DNA from: Clostridia bacterium
Lineage (GTDB): Bacteria; Bacillota; Clostridia; TANB77; CAG-508
Length of the DNA stretch: 18,008 nt
Direction: 5' to 3'
NCBI GenBank assembly: GCA_900770415.1
Contig: CAAGKN010000012.1
Span: forward strand, 1-18,008
The position numbers and the translations under genes are program-made. Shown here piece by piece: positions 7,611-15,135 of the stretch; position 1 is the first letter of the stretch, and the number at the start of each line of letters is the position of its first letter. The notes under the pieces are model-generated. The model was not told the DNA's origin. It did not search any database and saw only the letters and a list, made by a program, of their open reading frames with translations.

Positions 7611-7895
7611 TTAGTTCTCCTCGCAGATTACAATGCCTCCATGGATTACTACTCGTTTTCCATTAGCATCATCGAAAAATATTTCATTTTCGCTTTCACT
7701 AATATCAAACTTTCCAGTCCATGATTTTATTTCTTTGCCATTATAATCATATACCGTAACAGTACGATTTAGTCCCCCATTTATGTCGCTAGAAAGAGAC
7801 TTTATATCTCTTCTCCAACTTGCACATCCTGTAAGACTAATGGCAAGAATTAAAACCAAGCTTATAACTGCAATAATCCGGATAACCTTTTTCAT
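7611..7895 (-). CDS. Small lipoprotein, DUF5052-like
   Basis: 94 aa. The signal peptide has KK at positions 2-3, a hydrophobic core and the lipobox LTGC, with the lipidated Cys at residue 24. The mature part includes GGLNRTVTVYDYNGKEIKSW and FDDANGKRVVIHGG, matching what I recall of the DUF5052 family (function unknown). It is presumably anchored on the outer face of the membrane. Ribosome binding site AGGAGG (7901-7906), promoter and terminator are its own. Codon use is less AT-rich than its neighbours (CGA, GGC and TGC codons). Residue 6 is encoded by CGG (7878-7880). Here a +1 shift would give a stop within a few codons, unlike the four frameshift sites elsewhere. It sits in a tRNA-linked accessory patch, so recent transfer is likely. 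Confidence 0.85.
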   Translation of the reverse strand: MKKVIRIIAVISLVLILAISLTGCASWRRDIKSLSSDINGGLNRTVTVYDYNGKEIKSWTGKFDISESENEIFFDDANGKRVVIHGGIVICEEN

Positions 7896-7911
7896 GTTTT
7901 CCTCCTAAAAC

Positions 7912-7927
7912 TATAGAAGTTTCTATA
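7912..7927. promoter_or_regulatory. Near-palindrome upstream of the lipoprotein
   Basis: TATAGAA (7912-7918), GT, TTCTATA (7921-7927), located in the 5' untranslated region just before AGGAGG. It could be an operator or a small hairpin that affects initiation. Confidence 0.35.
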
Positions 7928-7973
7928 ATTAGTACACTTTTTATATTTCGCTGTACTTACGAATATTAATTGT

Positions 7974-8002
7974 ATTATACTATAAATTATCACAAACTGC
8001 AA
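7974..8002 (-). promoter_or_regulatory. Promoter of the lipoprotein gene
   Basis: TTGCAG (7997-8002) and TATAAT (7974-7979), 17-nt spacer. Confidence 0.75.
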
Positions 8003-8004
8003 AC

Positions 8005-8037
8005 AAATAAAACTGTAACCTTTTAGGTTACAGTTTT
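8005..8037 (-). terminator. Terminator hairpin between the tRNA repeats and the lipoprotein
   Basis: Perfect 12-bp inverted repeat AAAACTGTAACC (8009-8020) / GGTTACAGTTTT (8026-8037) with a 5-nt loop, ending in a T-rich tract on the minus strand. It insulates the lipoprotein promoter from tRNA transcription. Confidence 0.75.
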
Positions 8038-8041
8038 ACTC

Positions 8042-8174
8042 TGGTACCGATGGTGGCTCCTCTACCCGCGACCTAAAAAACTGTCCTCTGGACAGTTTTT
8101 TTACGGTCTTTTCGAGTCCTACCATTTCAAATTTCAAAAAATAAACCTCATAACTTTGTTATGAGATTTCTTTT
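8042..8174 (-). repeat. tRNA-3'-end tandem unit, copy 1 (133 bp)
   Basis: Begins on the plus strand with TGGTACCGATGGTGG, identical to the last 15 nt of the tRNA-Leu gene including CCA. It also contains a hairpin ACTGTCC/GGACAGT (loop differs from copy 2), the 17-mer shared with 7446-7462, and a terminator hairpin CTCATAACTTTGTTATGAG (8147-8165). It differs from copy 2 at only a few positions. Confidence 0.85.
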
Positions 8175-8308
8175 TGGTACCGATGGTGGCTCCTCTACCC
8201 GCGACCTAAAAAACTGTCCACCGGACAGTTTTTTTACGGTCTTTTCGAGTCCTACCATTTCAAATTTCAAAAAATGAACCTCATAACTTTGTTATGAGAT
8301 TTATTTTT
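8175..8308 (-). repeat. tRNA-3'-end tandem unit, copy 2 (134 bp)
   Basis: Second head-to-tail copy, directly adjoining the real tRNA-Leu at 8309. Differences from copy 1 are confined to the loop of the ACTGTCC hairpin (TCT against ACC), one A/G after the shared 17-mer, and the A/T tract at the end. The pattern looks like duplication or successive insertion at the tRNA 3' end. Confidence 0.85.
8268..8298 (-). terminator. Terminator of tRNA-Leu
   Basis: Minus-strand stem CTCATAAC-AAA-GTTATGAG (8280-8298) followed by GTTCATTTTTT. The same hairpin is repeated in copy 1 at 8147-8165. Confidence 0.75.
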
Positions 8309-8391
8309 TGGTACCGATGGTGGGACTCGAACCCACATGGTTTCCCGCTAGATTTTGAGTCTAGTGCGTCTGCCAATTCCGCCACATCGGC
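8309..8391 (-). tRNA. tRNA-Leu (anticodon CAA)
   Basis: An 83-nt class II tRNA. Acceptor GCCGATG pairs with CATCGGT (G-U at the first pair), D arm GCG/CGC, anticodon stem CTAGA/TCTAG with loop CTCAAAA giving anticodon CAA (reads UUG), an 11-nt variable arm, and T arm GTGGG-TTCGAGT-CCCAC. The 3' A plus CCA is encoded. All parts add up to 83 nt. Its 3' 15 bp are repeated twice downstream. Confidence 0.96.
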
Positions 8392-8411
8392 TTATTTAAT
8401 TTGCAATTTGT

Positions 8412-8440
8412 ATTATACAATATGTTTTTTAAAATTACAA
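8412..8440 (-). promoter_or_regulatory. tRNA-Leu promoter
   Basis: TTGTAA (8435-8440) and TATAAT (8412-8417), 17-nt spacer, about 20 nt upstream of the tRNA 5' end. Confidence 0.75.
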
Positions 8441-8461
8441 CTGTTTTTTTAGAAATTAGTT

Positions 8462-8483
8462 GGGTGGACCAATTCGTCCACCC
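8462..8483 (-). terminator. Hairpin after the coiled-coil gene
   Basis: GGGTGGAC (8462-8469) pairs with GTCCACCC (8476-8483), loop of 6. The downstream tract on the minus strand is only moderately T-rich (AACTAATTTC), so it is a weak intrinsic terminator or a 3' stabilising hairpin. Confidence 0.55.
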
Positions 8484-8487
8484 ATAC

Positions 8488-10720
8488 CTATATGTTTTTT
8501 ACATGGATTTTTTTAATTTCTATTTTAGACATTTCATCATCTGGATTTTTATAGCATACAAGATTTATTGTTTTTGCTTCTTTTATTTTCTCTTCTGCTT
8601 TGTCCTTCTCTAATAGTAATCCCTCTTCTACATCCATTCCTAATGGTAATGTTTTATTATTATTAAAGTAATATATAATATTTGTTAACGCAACTGCCTT
8701 GTCATCTTCTTTTAAATTTATTTTATACAAATTTGTTTCTTCTTCTTCTGAATTCTTAAATCTAGCTATTGCGTCTTCTGGGTTTATACTAAAAATATTA
8801 AACTTATCTAAATCTTTTGCTTCTTTATATACTGGTATTTGAATTTCTATTTTTATTTTCTTTATTGCATTTTTTATGTCTTTAATTATATTGTTGATAG
8901 TTTCTGTATATTCTTCTACTGTTGTATTTTGACTTATGTCTAGTATTCTAAACAACTCTTTTTTTATTTCCCTATGCTTTTTGTTTGCTAATGTTTTTAC
9001 ATAATTATTGTTAGATTCTATTGCGCCAAATATATCGAATGGTTCATTTTCAAATAGTATCTTTTCTTTTGACGCTTCTTCTTTTACTTTCTCTAGTCTT
9101 TCTTCTGTAATTTTTTCCCCATTTGCTACTGTATTTATATCATTTATAATGTCTGTTGTTGCAATATATATACTATTTGTTTCTGCTTGAGTAAGTTCTA
9201 GCCTTTGTTTTTTGTCTAGCTGTTTTGATAAATCTTCAAAATCTAGTTCGTAATTAAATACTTTTTTTAATTTCTTAGTATTTTCTTCTTTTATTTCTCC
9301 TCCAACTAGTTCTGCCTTTTTGTCCTTATTGGTAAATTTCCAAAATTCGAAAATGCTTTTTTTATGTTCATCTATTTCTTTTATATATAACTCTGCATTT
9401 TCTATTTTTTTATTTAAATTATTTAATCTATTAGTTAAAGCTTTTTCATCAAGTCTTAGGTTTTTAACTCTAATTTCATTTTCATTTACTTTTTTATATA
9501 GTGCAATTAATTCTTCTAATGTATAGTATTTTTTTATTTCATCATATTCTTCTTGTTCTATTAACGTATTTGGCTTTTTTTCTTCTTCCTTTTTTTGTCC
9601 TTGTTTTGGCTTTGTTAATTTTTTATTTTTGAAGAAATATTTTACTCTGCCAAAAAATGTTTTTTTACATTCTAAAAATGTTGATATTTGTTTTTCTTTT
9701 TCTAAATATATTTGTTCTTTTTGTTTAGAGTCTTCTTTTATTTTACTTAATGATTTTTCTAACTTTGCTAGTTCTTTTTTTATTTTTACATCTTTTTCTT
9801 CTGCTTTTAGATATTCTTGTTTTATAAAACTTGATAAAATTTCATAAATTATTTTTTTACCTTCTAAGCTAAATTGCAAGCTTCCTTTTTCGTCTATACT
9901 AATTTCAAAATTATAGTAATGTGGCGCTTCTGTTTGCATTATAAATAATGCTTTTAATAATTTATAGAACTTCTCTGCCTCTTGTTTGCTTTTTAATTTT
10001 ATTTTGTAATCACTTTTTATTTCATCAAAAATATTTGTTTTGCCTGTTATATGAACAGTAAGATTATTTTCTTTATCATATACTTCATAAACTAATGGCC
10101 ATTCTTTTGTAAAATACCATAAATAGTTTTCTATGTCTGTTTCTTGAGTTCTTGTTAGGTACTCTCTACTATAATCGGTATAACTTATTGGCACAAATAT
10201 TTTACCTTTATTTCCTGCTAGTTGTTGTTTTAAAAGATAGAAAAATGCACTGTATTCTAAATCTTCTATTGTGACTAACATAAAGTATTTATTTGTATAT
10301 TCTGAATAATATATTTGCCATAAATAATCTTTTGGATATTTTATTTTAAATGGTACTTGTTTATTTAGATTTTTTTGTTCTTCTGATATTTCTTCTATTT
10401 TATCTGCTTCCAAGTTTTTAACCATTTCTAAAAACTTAGTATGTCTTTCTATGCTTTCTTCCTTTTCTGGTATTAAATATTCATATAATGGAACTGCTTT
10501 ACCGATATTTTTCTGATATGTCACATAGTCTATTTGTTGGAGTAAGTAATATTTGAATATCTTCTACATTTACGTATTTATATACTTTATAATTGTGTTC
10601 ATCATTAAATTTTGATGGTCTATAATCTAATGGCGCAAATTCTTTTATTGAATTTGGTACATTTTCTAAGTCTAGACCTAAGTATTTTAAGTTGTTTACA
10701 ATATTTTCATTAGTATTCAA
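8488..10720 (-). CDS. Large coiled-coil hypothetical protein, +1 frameshift at a CGG codon
   Basis: Not recognised. Two overlapping reading frames appear to be one protein. The first starts at TTG 10720, 10 nt after AGGAGG, and runs 72 codons to TAT, then CGG TAA (CGG at 10502-10504). Skipping the C reads GGT and enters the frame that runs to 8488, giving about 743 aa with the junction SEKY-G-KAVPLYEYL. The second frame alone (678 aa from an ATG at 10524) has no ribosome binding site and starts inside the first. The N-terminal ~230 residues look globular (YLWQIYYSEYTNKYFMLVT). Residues about 290-530 are Lys/Glu-rich with heptad-like coiled coil. The C-terminal third is mixed alpha/beta. No signal peptide or membrane span is seen. 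It has its own promoter; function is unknown. Confidence 0.75.
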
Positions 10721-10755
10721 GATATTAATTCCTCCTATTTGTTTTATTGTTTTTT

Positions 10756-10784
10756 AGTATATCACAACGCTTTTTTTAAAACAA
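10756..10784 (-). promoter_or_regulatory. Promoter of the coiled-coil gene
   Basis: TTGTTT (10779-10784) and TATACT (10756-10761), 17-nt spacer, partly overlapping the thrS-end palindrome. Confidence 0.6.
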
Positions 10785-10820
10785 GGGGGAAAAAGGGGTC
10801 TGACCCCTTTTTCCCCCTTG
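10782..10820. terminator. Perfect 19-bp palindrome after thrS (terminator or dispersed repeat)
   Basis: CAAGGGGGAAAAAGGGGTC (10782-10800), a single T, then its exact reverse complement (10802-10820). On the minus strand it is followed by TTTTAAAA. It probably ends the yjjX-thrS transcript. The GGGGTCTG core is shared with 4763-4785. Confidence 0.75.
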
Positions 10821-10827
10821 CTGCATT

Positions 10828-12759
10828 TTATCTTGCAAATGTTTTTATTTCTTCTTCTATTTTATTTATAAAGTCTTCTACGCTCATTGCTCCAATGTCT
10901 CCATCTTTTCTTGAACGAACTCCTACTGCGTTTGCTTCTATTTCTTTGTCTCCTATAATTAGCATATATGGTATTTTCTGAAGTTGTGCTTCTCTTATTT
11001 TATATCCTATTTTTTCTTCTCTTTCGTCTAATTCAACTCTTAAATTTAATTTGTCAAATTGTTCTTTTAATTTTTCTGAATATTCTTTATGTTTATCTGA
11101 AATTGGAAGTATTTTTATTTGTACTGGTGCAATCCATGTTGGTAATGCTCCTTTTGTTTCTTCTAATATATAGGCTATAAATCTGTCAATTGAACCTAAT
11201 ATTGCTCTGTGCAATACTACTGGAGTCTTCTTTTGACCATGTTCATCTATATATGAAAGTTCAAACTTTTGTGGTAGGCAAAAATCTAATTGGCATGTAC
11301 TTAATGTATAAGAATTTCCAACCGCTGGATTTACTTGAACATCTAGTTTTGGTCCATAAAAAGCAGCTTCTCCAATATCTTCAGTATATTCTATTCCTAT
11401 GTTGTCTAAAACTTCTCTTAGTTTGTTTTCTGCATTATTCCACATTTCATCATCAGGATAATATTTTACTTTGTCCTCTGGATCTCTTAATGATAGCCTA
11501 AACTCAAAGTCTTGTATATCAAAGTCCTTGTATACATCTAGTATTAATTTTACTACTGATTCAAATTCATCTTTTATTTGTTCTGGTGTTACAAATAGGT
11601 GAGCATCATTTTGACAGAATGACCTAGCTCTTTCTATTCCTTTTAATGCTCCAGAGTCTTCATATCTCATATCTCTTGCTATTTCACCAATTCTAATAGG
11701 TAGATCTTTGTATGAATGCAACGAATTTTTGTATAATATCATATGGTGTGGGCAATTCATTGGTCTTAATACAAAAGTTTCTCCTTCTAATTCCATTGCC
11801 GGAAACATATTCTCTTTATAATGTTCCCAATGTCCTGATGTCTTATATAATTCTACACTTCCTATTGGTGGTGTCATTACATGTTTGTATCCTAGTTTTC
11901 TTTCTTTATTTTTTATATAGTCTTCTAGTATTTGCCACAAAACATAACCTTTTGGCAAATACATTGGTAATCCTTTTCCAACTAATTCATCTACTGTAAA
12001 TATTCCTAATTCTTTTCCTAATTTTCTGTGGTCTCTTTGTTTTGCTTCTTCTAGTTTTGCTAAATAATCATCTAATTGGCTAGATTTTGGAAAAGATATG
12101 CCATATATTCTTTGTAGCATTTTGTTCTTTTCGTTTCCTCTCCAATATGCACCTGATGATTTAAGTAGTTTTACTGCTTTTATTTTGCCTGTACTTGATA
12201 CGTGAGGTCCTGCACAAAGGTCTGTAAATTCTCCTTGTTTATAGAAAGAGATTGCTGAATCTTCTGGTAAATCGTTGATTAGTTCTACTTTGTATGGTTC
12301 TTCTTTTTCTTCCATAAATTTTATTGCTTCTTTTCTTGGAAGTTCAAATCTTTCTATTGGTAAGTCTTCTTTTATTATTTTTTTCATTTCTTTTTCTATT
12401 GCTTCTAACATTTCTGGTGTAAATGGTTTTTCTGTATCAAAATCATAATAGAATCCGTTATCTATTGATGGTCCTATCGCTAGCTTTATTTCTGGATATA
12501 ATCTTTTTATTGCTTGTGCCATTATGTGTGATGTTGTATGCCAATATGCTTTTTTACCATTTAAACTGCTTTCAAATGTTAATATGTTTAGTGAACAGTC
12601 CTTTTCTACTATTGTTCTTAAGTCTACAACTTCTCCATCTATTTCTGCACATGTTGCTACTCTTGCTAATCCTTCGCTTATTTTTTTTGCTATTTCTATT
12701 ACACTTAATCCTTCTTCTACTTCTAACTCTGAATTATCTTTTAATTTAATTTTTAACAT
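10828..12759 (-). CDS. thrS: Threonine--tRNA ligase
   Basis: Charges tRNA-Thr. The 643-aa product has the full domain order: TGS domain (residues 1-62), editing domain with HTTSHIMAQ (about 75-83) and the later CAGPH motif (about 181-185), class II catalytic core with motif 2 around RYEDSGALKGIERARSF, the Zn-binding MNCPHHM, motif 3 HRAILGSIDRF, and a C-terminal anticodon-binding domain starting near WIAPVQIKILP. Length equals that of B. subtilis ThrS. AAGGAGAG precedes the ATG. It is the second gene after yjjX, with a 47-nt gap, under a T-box leader whose specifier region offers Thr codons. No in-frame CGG. Confidence 0.98.
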   Translation of the reverse strand: MLKIKLKDNSELEVEEGLSVIEIAKKISEGLARVATCAEIDGEVVDLRTIVEKDCSLNILTFESSLNGKKAYWHTTSHIMAQAIKRLYPEIKLAIGPSIDNGFYYDFDTEKPFTPEMLEAIEKEMKKIIKEDLPIERFELPRKEAIKFMEEKEEPYKVELINDLPEDSAISFYKQGEFTDLCAGPHVSSTGKIKAVKLLKSSGAYWRGNEKNKMLQRIYGISFPKSSQLDDYLAKLEEAKQRDHRKLGKELGIFTVDELVGKGLPMYLPKGYVLWQILEDYIKNKERKLGYKHVMTPPIGSVELYKTSGHWEHYKENMFPAMELEGETFVLRPMNCPHHMILYKNSLHSYKDLPIRIGEIARDMRYEDSGALKGIERARSFCQNDAHLFVTPEQIKDEFESVVKLILDVYKDFDIQDFEFRLSLRDPEDKVKYYPDDEMWNNAENKLREVLDNIGIEYTEDIGEAAFYGPKLDVQVNPAVGNSYTLSTCQLDFCLPQKFELSYIDEHGQKKTPVVLHRAILGSIDRFIAYILEETKGALPTWIAPVQIKILPISDKHKEYSEKLKEQFDKLNLRVELDEREEKIGYKIREAQLQKIPYMLIIGDKEIEANAVGVRSRKDGDIGAMSVEDFINKIEEEIKTFAR

Positions 12760-12806
12760 AATCTTTCTCTCCTTTTTTAATTTTATATTTTAAAATTCCT
12801 AATATC

Positions 12807-13410
12807 TTACTTTGCATATATTTCTTTTGAAACGATTTTGGTTAGTGCCATTATTACTGCATATTCTTCTAGTTCATCTCTATATACTCTTCCGTTTGTT
12901 AGAACTCCTATTGCCCCTTTCCTTCCCTTTGCAGTATTTCCGAACACATCTTCCATATATCCTATTTCTTCTCCCTGCAAAGTTCTATCTACTACTGTTT
13001 GAGGATATTCAAATGATGGGCTAAATCCTATATAGTATCTCTCTCCATCATATATTGCGCAAATGCTTGAATCCATATATTTAGTTTCTACTTCTGGTAC
13101 ACTAAACATTCCTGCTTCTATTCCTACTCCAAAACTACATGTGCCGTGTTCTTTCTTTTGCATGTTCATAAGCATTTTTTGCTCTATTTTTTGCTCCTTT
13201 TATTGTTTCTGAAAGAGACATTGGGTTACACGAAACTCCTGAAAATTTATCTTGTTCTTGTCCACTTTTTTCATCTTTTCTTACTTCTTGTGGCATAATC
13301 ATATATTCAATTTTGTCAGAACTATTAACCCATAATTCTGGGTATCTAGAAAAAGCTCTTGTTATTGCTGTAATTTTAGGTATGCTTCTGCTTCCTATTG
13401 ATACTAACAT
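12807..13410 (-). CDS. yjjX: Inosine/xanthosine triphosphatase family protein (DUF84), +1 frameshift at CGG
   Basis: Predicted house-cleaning nucleotidase for non-canonical purine nucleoside triphosphates. The first frame begins MLVSIGSRSIPKITAITRAF and includes MSLSETIKGAKNRAKNAY, matching the SEET-RGA-NR region of YjjX. It would end ERTRHM at a TAG two sense codons after an in-frame CGG (13144-13146). Skipping the C gives ERTGTCSFGVGIEAG, the conserved GIEAG motif, and the frame runs to 12807 through GRKGAIGVLTNG and the ALTKI tail, for about 200 aa. Without the shift the product lacks half the fold. It is the first gene behind the Thr T-box, directly upstream of thrS, with AAGGAAG as ribosome binding site. 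The alternative is a pseudogene or a one-base data error. Confidence 0.88.
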
Positions 13411-13445
13411 ATTATCTTCCTTTCTTTTTAATATTAATATTTCAA

Positions 13446-13684
13446 CAAAAAATCCCCTAATAGACTTTTAAATCTATTAGGGGTATTTTTATAAAACACG
13501 GTTCCACCCTTTATTTTACTTAATTAAAGACTTTATCGCATCTTGCGCGTCTAACTTTTAATTAGAAACTCCGAGGTAGTTTTTCAAATATGTTTACTTA
13601 GATTAGCTTTCAGCGCAATCACTAACCCTCTCTTTAAGCAACCTTTATTTTACTTTGTCTCTTCTACGTTTATATTTATCTTAC
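13446..13684 (-). promoter_or_regulatory. T-box leader (Thr) controlling yjjX-thrS
   Basis: The minus-strand RNA carries the T-box core AGGGTGGAACCGTG (13497-13510), which base-pairs with the 3' end of uncharged tRNA. Upstream is a large Stem I region. Its specifier segment AAACTACC (13575-13582) offers ACT and ACC, both Thr codons; I cannot say which is the true specifier. Downstream is a terminator stem CCCCTAATAGA (13473-13483) / TCTATTAGGGG (13454-13464) with a T-run (13447-13452). GGGT of the T-box and TACCCC can form the competing antiterminator. Uncharged tRNA-Thr would allow transcription of yjjX and thrS. Confidence 0.92.
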
Positions 13685-13690
13685 TTTTTT

Positions 13691-13720
13691 ATTATACTCT
13701 TGTTGTAAGGCTGTTGTCAA
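13691..13720 (-). promoter_or_regulatory. Promoter of the T-box-yjjX-thrS operon
   Basis: Consensus TTGACA (13715-13720) and TATAAT (13691-13696), 18-nt spacer, just after the pgi stop codon. Confidence 0.85.
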
Positions 13721-13730
13721 TTGTTTTTGC

Positions 13731-15044
13731 TTATTTTTCATATCCCGGTTTTCCAAGTAGCCTAAACATATTCTTTTTATATGCTTCTACTCCTGGTTGG
13801 TCAAATGGATTTACCCCTAGTATGTTTCCTGATATTGCACATGCTAGTTCAAAGAAATATATTAATTCTCCAATTGTTTCTTCATTTAACTTTTTAATAT
13901 TTATTATAATGTTTGGAACTCCCCCTGATGCATGGGCTTCAATAGTTCCTTGCATTGCCTGTTTATTCACATAATCCATTGTTTTTCCTGCTAAAAAGTT
14001 TAGTCCATCTAAATTGTCTTCATCTTTTTTTATCTTTATATCTGTTTTTGATTCTTCTACATTTATAACTGTTTCAAACAAATTTCTTCTTCCATCTTGT
14101 ATATATTGACCCATAGAATGTAGATCAGTCGTTAAATCTACTCCTGCTGGAAAAATCCCCTTATGTTCTTTTCCTTCGCTTTCTCCATATAACTGTTTCC
14201 ACCATTCTGTGAAGTAATGAAGCTTTGGCTCATAATTTGCAAGTATTTCTATGTTTTTATCTTTTTTGTATAATATGTTTCTTACTACTGCGTATTTAAA
14301 ACATTGATTATATTTTATATTTTCTTCCAAGTAATCATCTTGTGCTGTTTTTGCTCCTGCCATTAGTTTATCTATGCTTATTCCTGCTACAGCTATTGGA
14401 AGTAGTCCAACTGCTGTTAAAACAGAATATCTTCCTCCAACATTGTCTGGTATTACAAATGTTTCATATTCTTCTTCATCTGCAAGTTCTTTTAGTGCTC
14501 CTCTTCTTTTGTCTGTAGTTATATAAATTCTATCTCTTGCTTCGTCTGCTCCATATTTTCCTTCTAAGTATTCTCTAAAAATTCTAAACGCAATTGCTGG
14601 TTCTGTTGTTGTTCCTGATTTTGATATAACATTTATTGATACGTCTTTGTCTCCTATACAATCTATTAGTTCGTTTATATAATTTGGACTTATACTATTT
14701 CCAACAAAAAATATTTGAGGTGATTTTCTTATTTCTTTTGGCGTCATATTTGCAAAATTACTCGTTAGTGATTCTATTACAGCTCTTGCCCCTAAATATG
14801 ATCCTCCTATTCCTATTACAACAAATACTTCTGAGTTTTTTCTAATTCTTTTTGCAGCTTTTTTTATTCTGTCAAATTCCTTTTTATCATAATTTGTTGG
14901 TAAGTTTAGCCAACCTACAAATTCATTTTCATCATCTGCTTTTTGAATTAAATTACTACATATTTTTGTTACTTTTGAGCCATATCTAGATATTTCTTTG
15001 TCTGAAACTCCTGAATATGTTAAATCTAGTTTTAAGTTTGCCAT
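13731..15044 (-). CDS. pgi: Glucose-6-phosphate isomerase
   Basis: Interconverts glucose 6-phosphate and fructose 6-phosphate in glycolysis. 437 aa, close to the ~450 aa of Firmicute enzymes. Motifs: GIGGSYLGARA (about residue 80), SKSGTTTEPA (about 145), the basic turn DNVGGRYSVL (about 205), a His-containing segment around GVDLTTDLHSMGQY (about 300-313), and the C-terminal NPFDQPGVEAYK. A GTG at 15053 would add three residues, but GGAG lies 8 nt before the ATG at 15044, so that is the better start. It follows sigK on the same strand. There is no clear terminator before the promoter of the next operon. No in-frame CGG. Confidence 0.97.
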   Translation of the reverse strand: MANLKLDLTYSGVSDKEISRYGSKVTKICSNLIQKADDENEFVGWLNLPTNYDKKEFDRIKKAAKRIRKNSEVFVVIGIGGSYLGARAVIESLTSNFANMTPKEIRKSPQIFFVGNSISPNYINELIDCIGDKDVSINVISKSGTTTEPAIAFRIFREYLEGKYGADEARDRIYITTDKRRGALKELADEEEYETFVIPDNVGGRYSVLTAVGLLPIAVAGISIDKLMAGAKTAQDDYLEENIKYNQCFKYAVVRNILYKKDKNIEILANYEPKLHYFTEWWKQLYGESEGKEHKGIFPAGVDLTTDLHSMGQYIQDGRRNLFETVINVEESKTDIKIKKDEDNLDGLNFLAGKTMDYVNKQAMQGTIEAHASGGVPNIIINIKKLNEETIGELIYFFELACAISGNILGVNPFDQPGVEAYKKNMFRLLGKPGYEK

Positions 15045-15135
15045 TAAAATCACTCCATTCTTTTGTACTTTGAATATATATTATCATAACACAAAAATTT
15101 ATTAAATAGTTTTCTAGAATTTGTATGAAAAATTA

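Noticed and set aside
8042..8123. Extra degenerate tRNA genes in the repeats
   Set aside because: Only the 3' acceptor/CCA part is present; no matching 5' acceptor strand, D arm or anticodon arm can be drawn.
8042..8308. CRISPR array
   Set aside because: Only two long units with nearly identical full-length sequence and no variable spacers; it is a tandem repeat tied to the tRNA 3' end.
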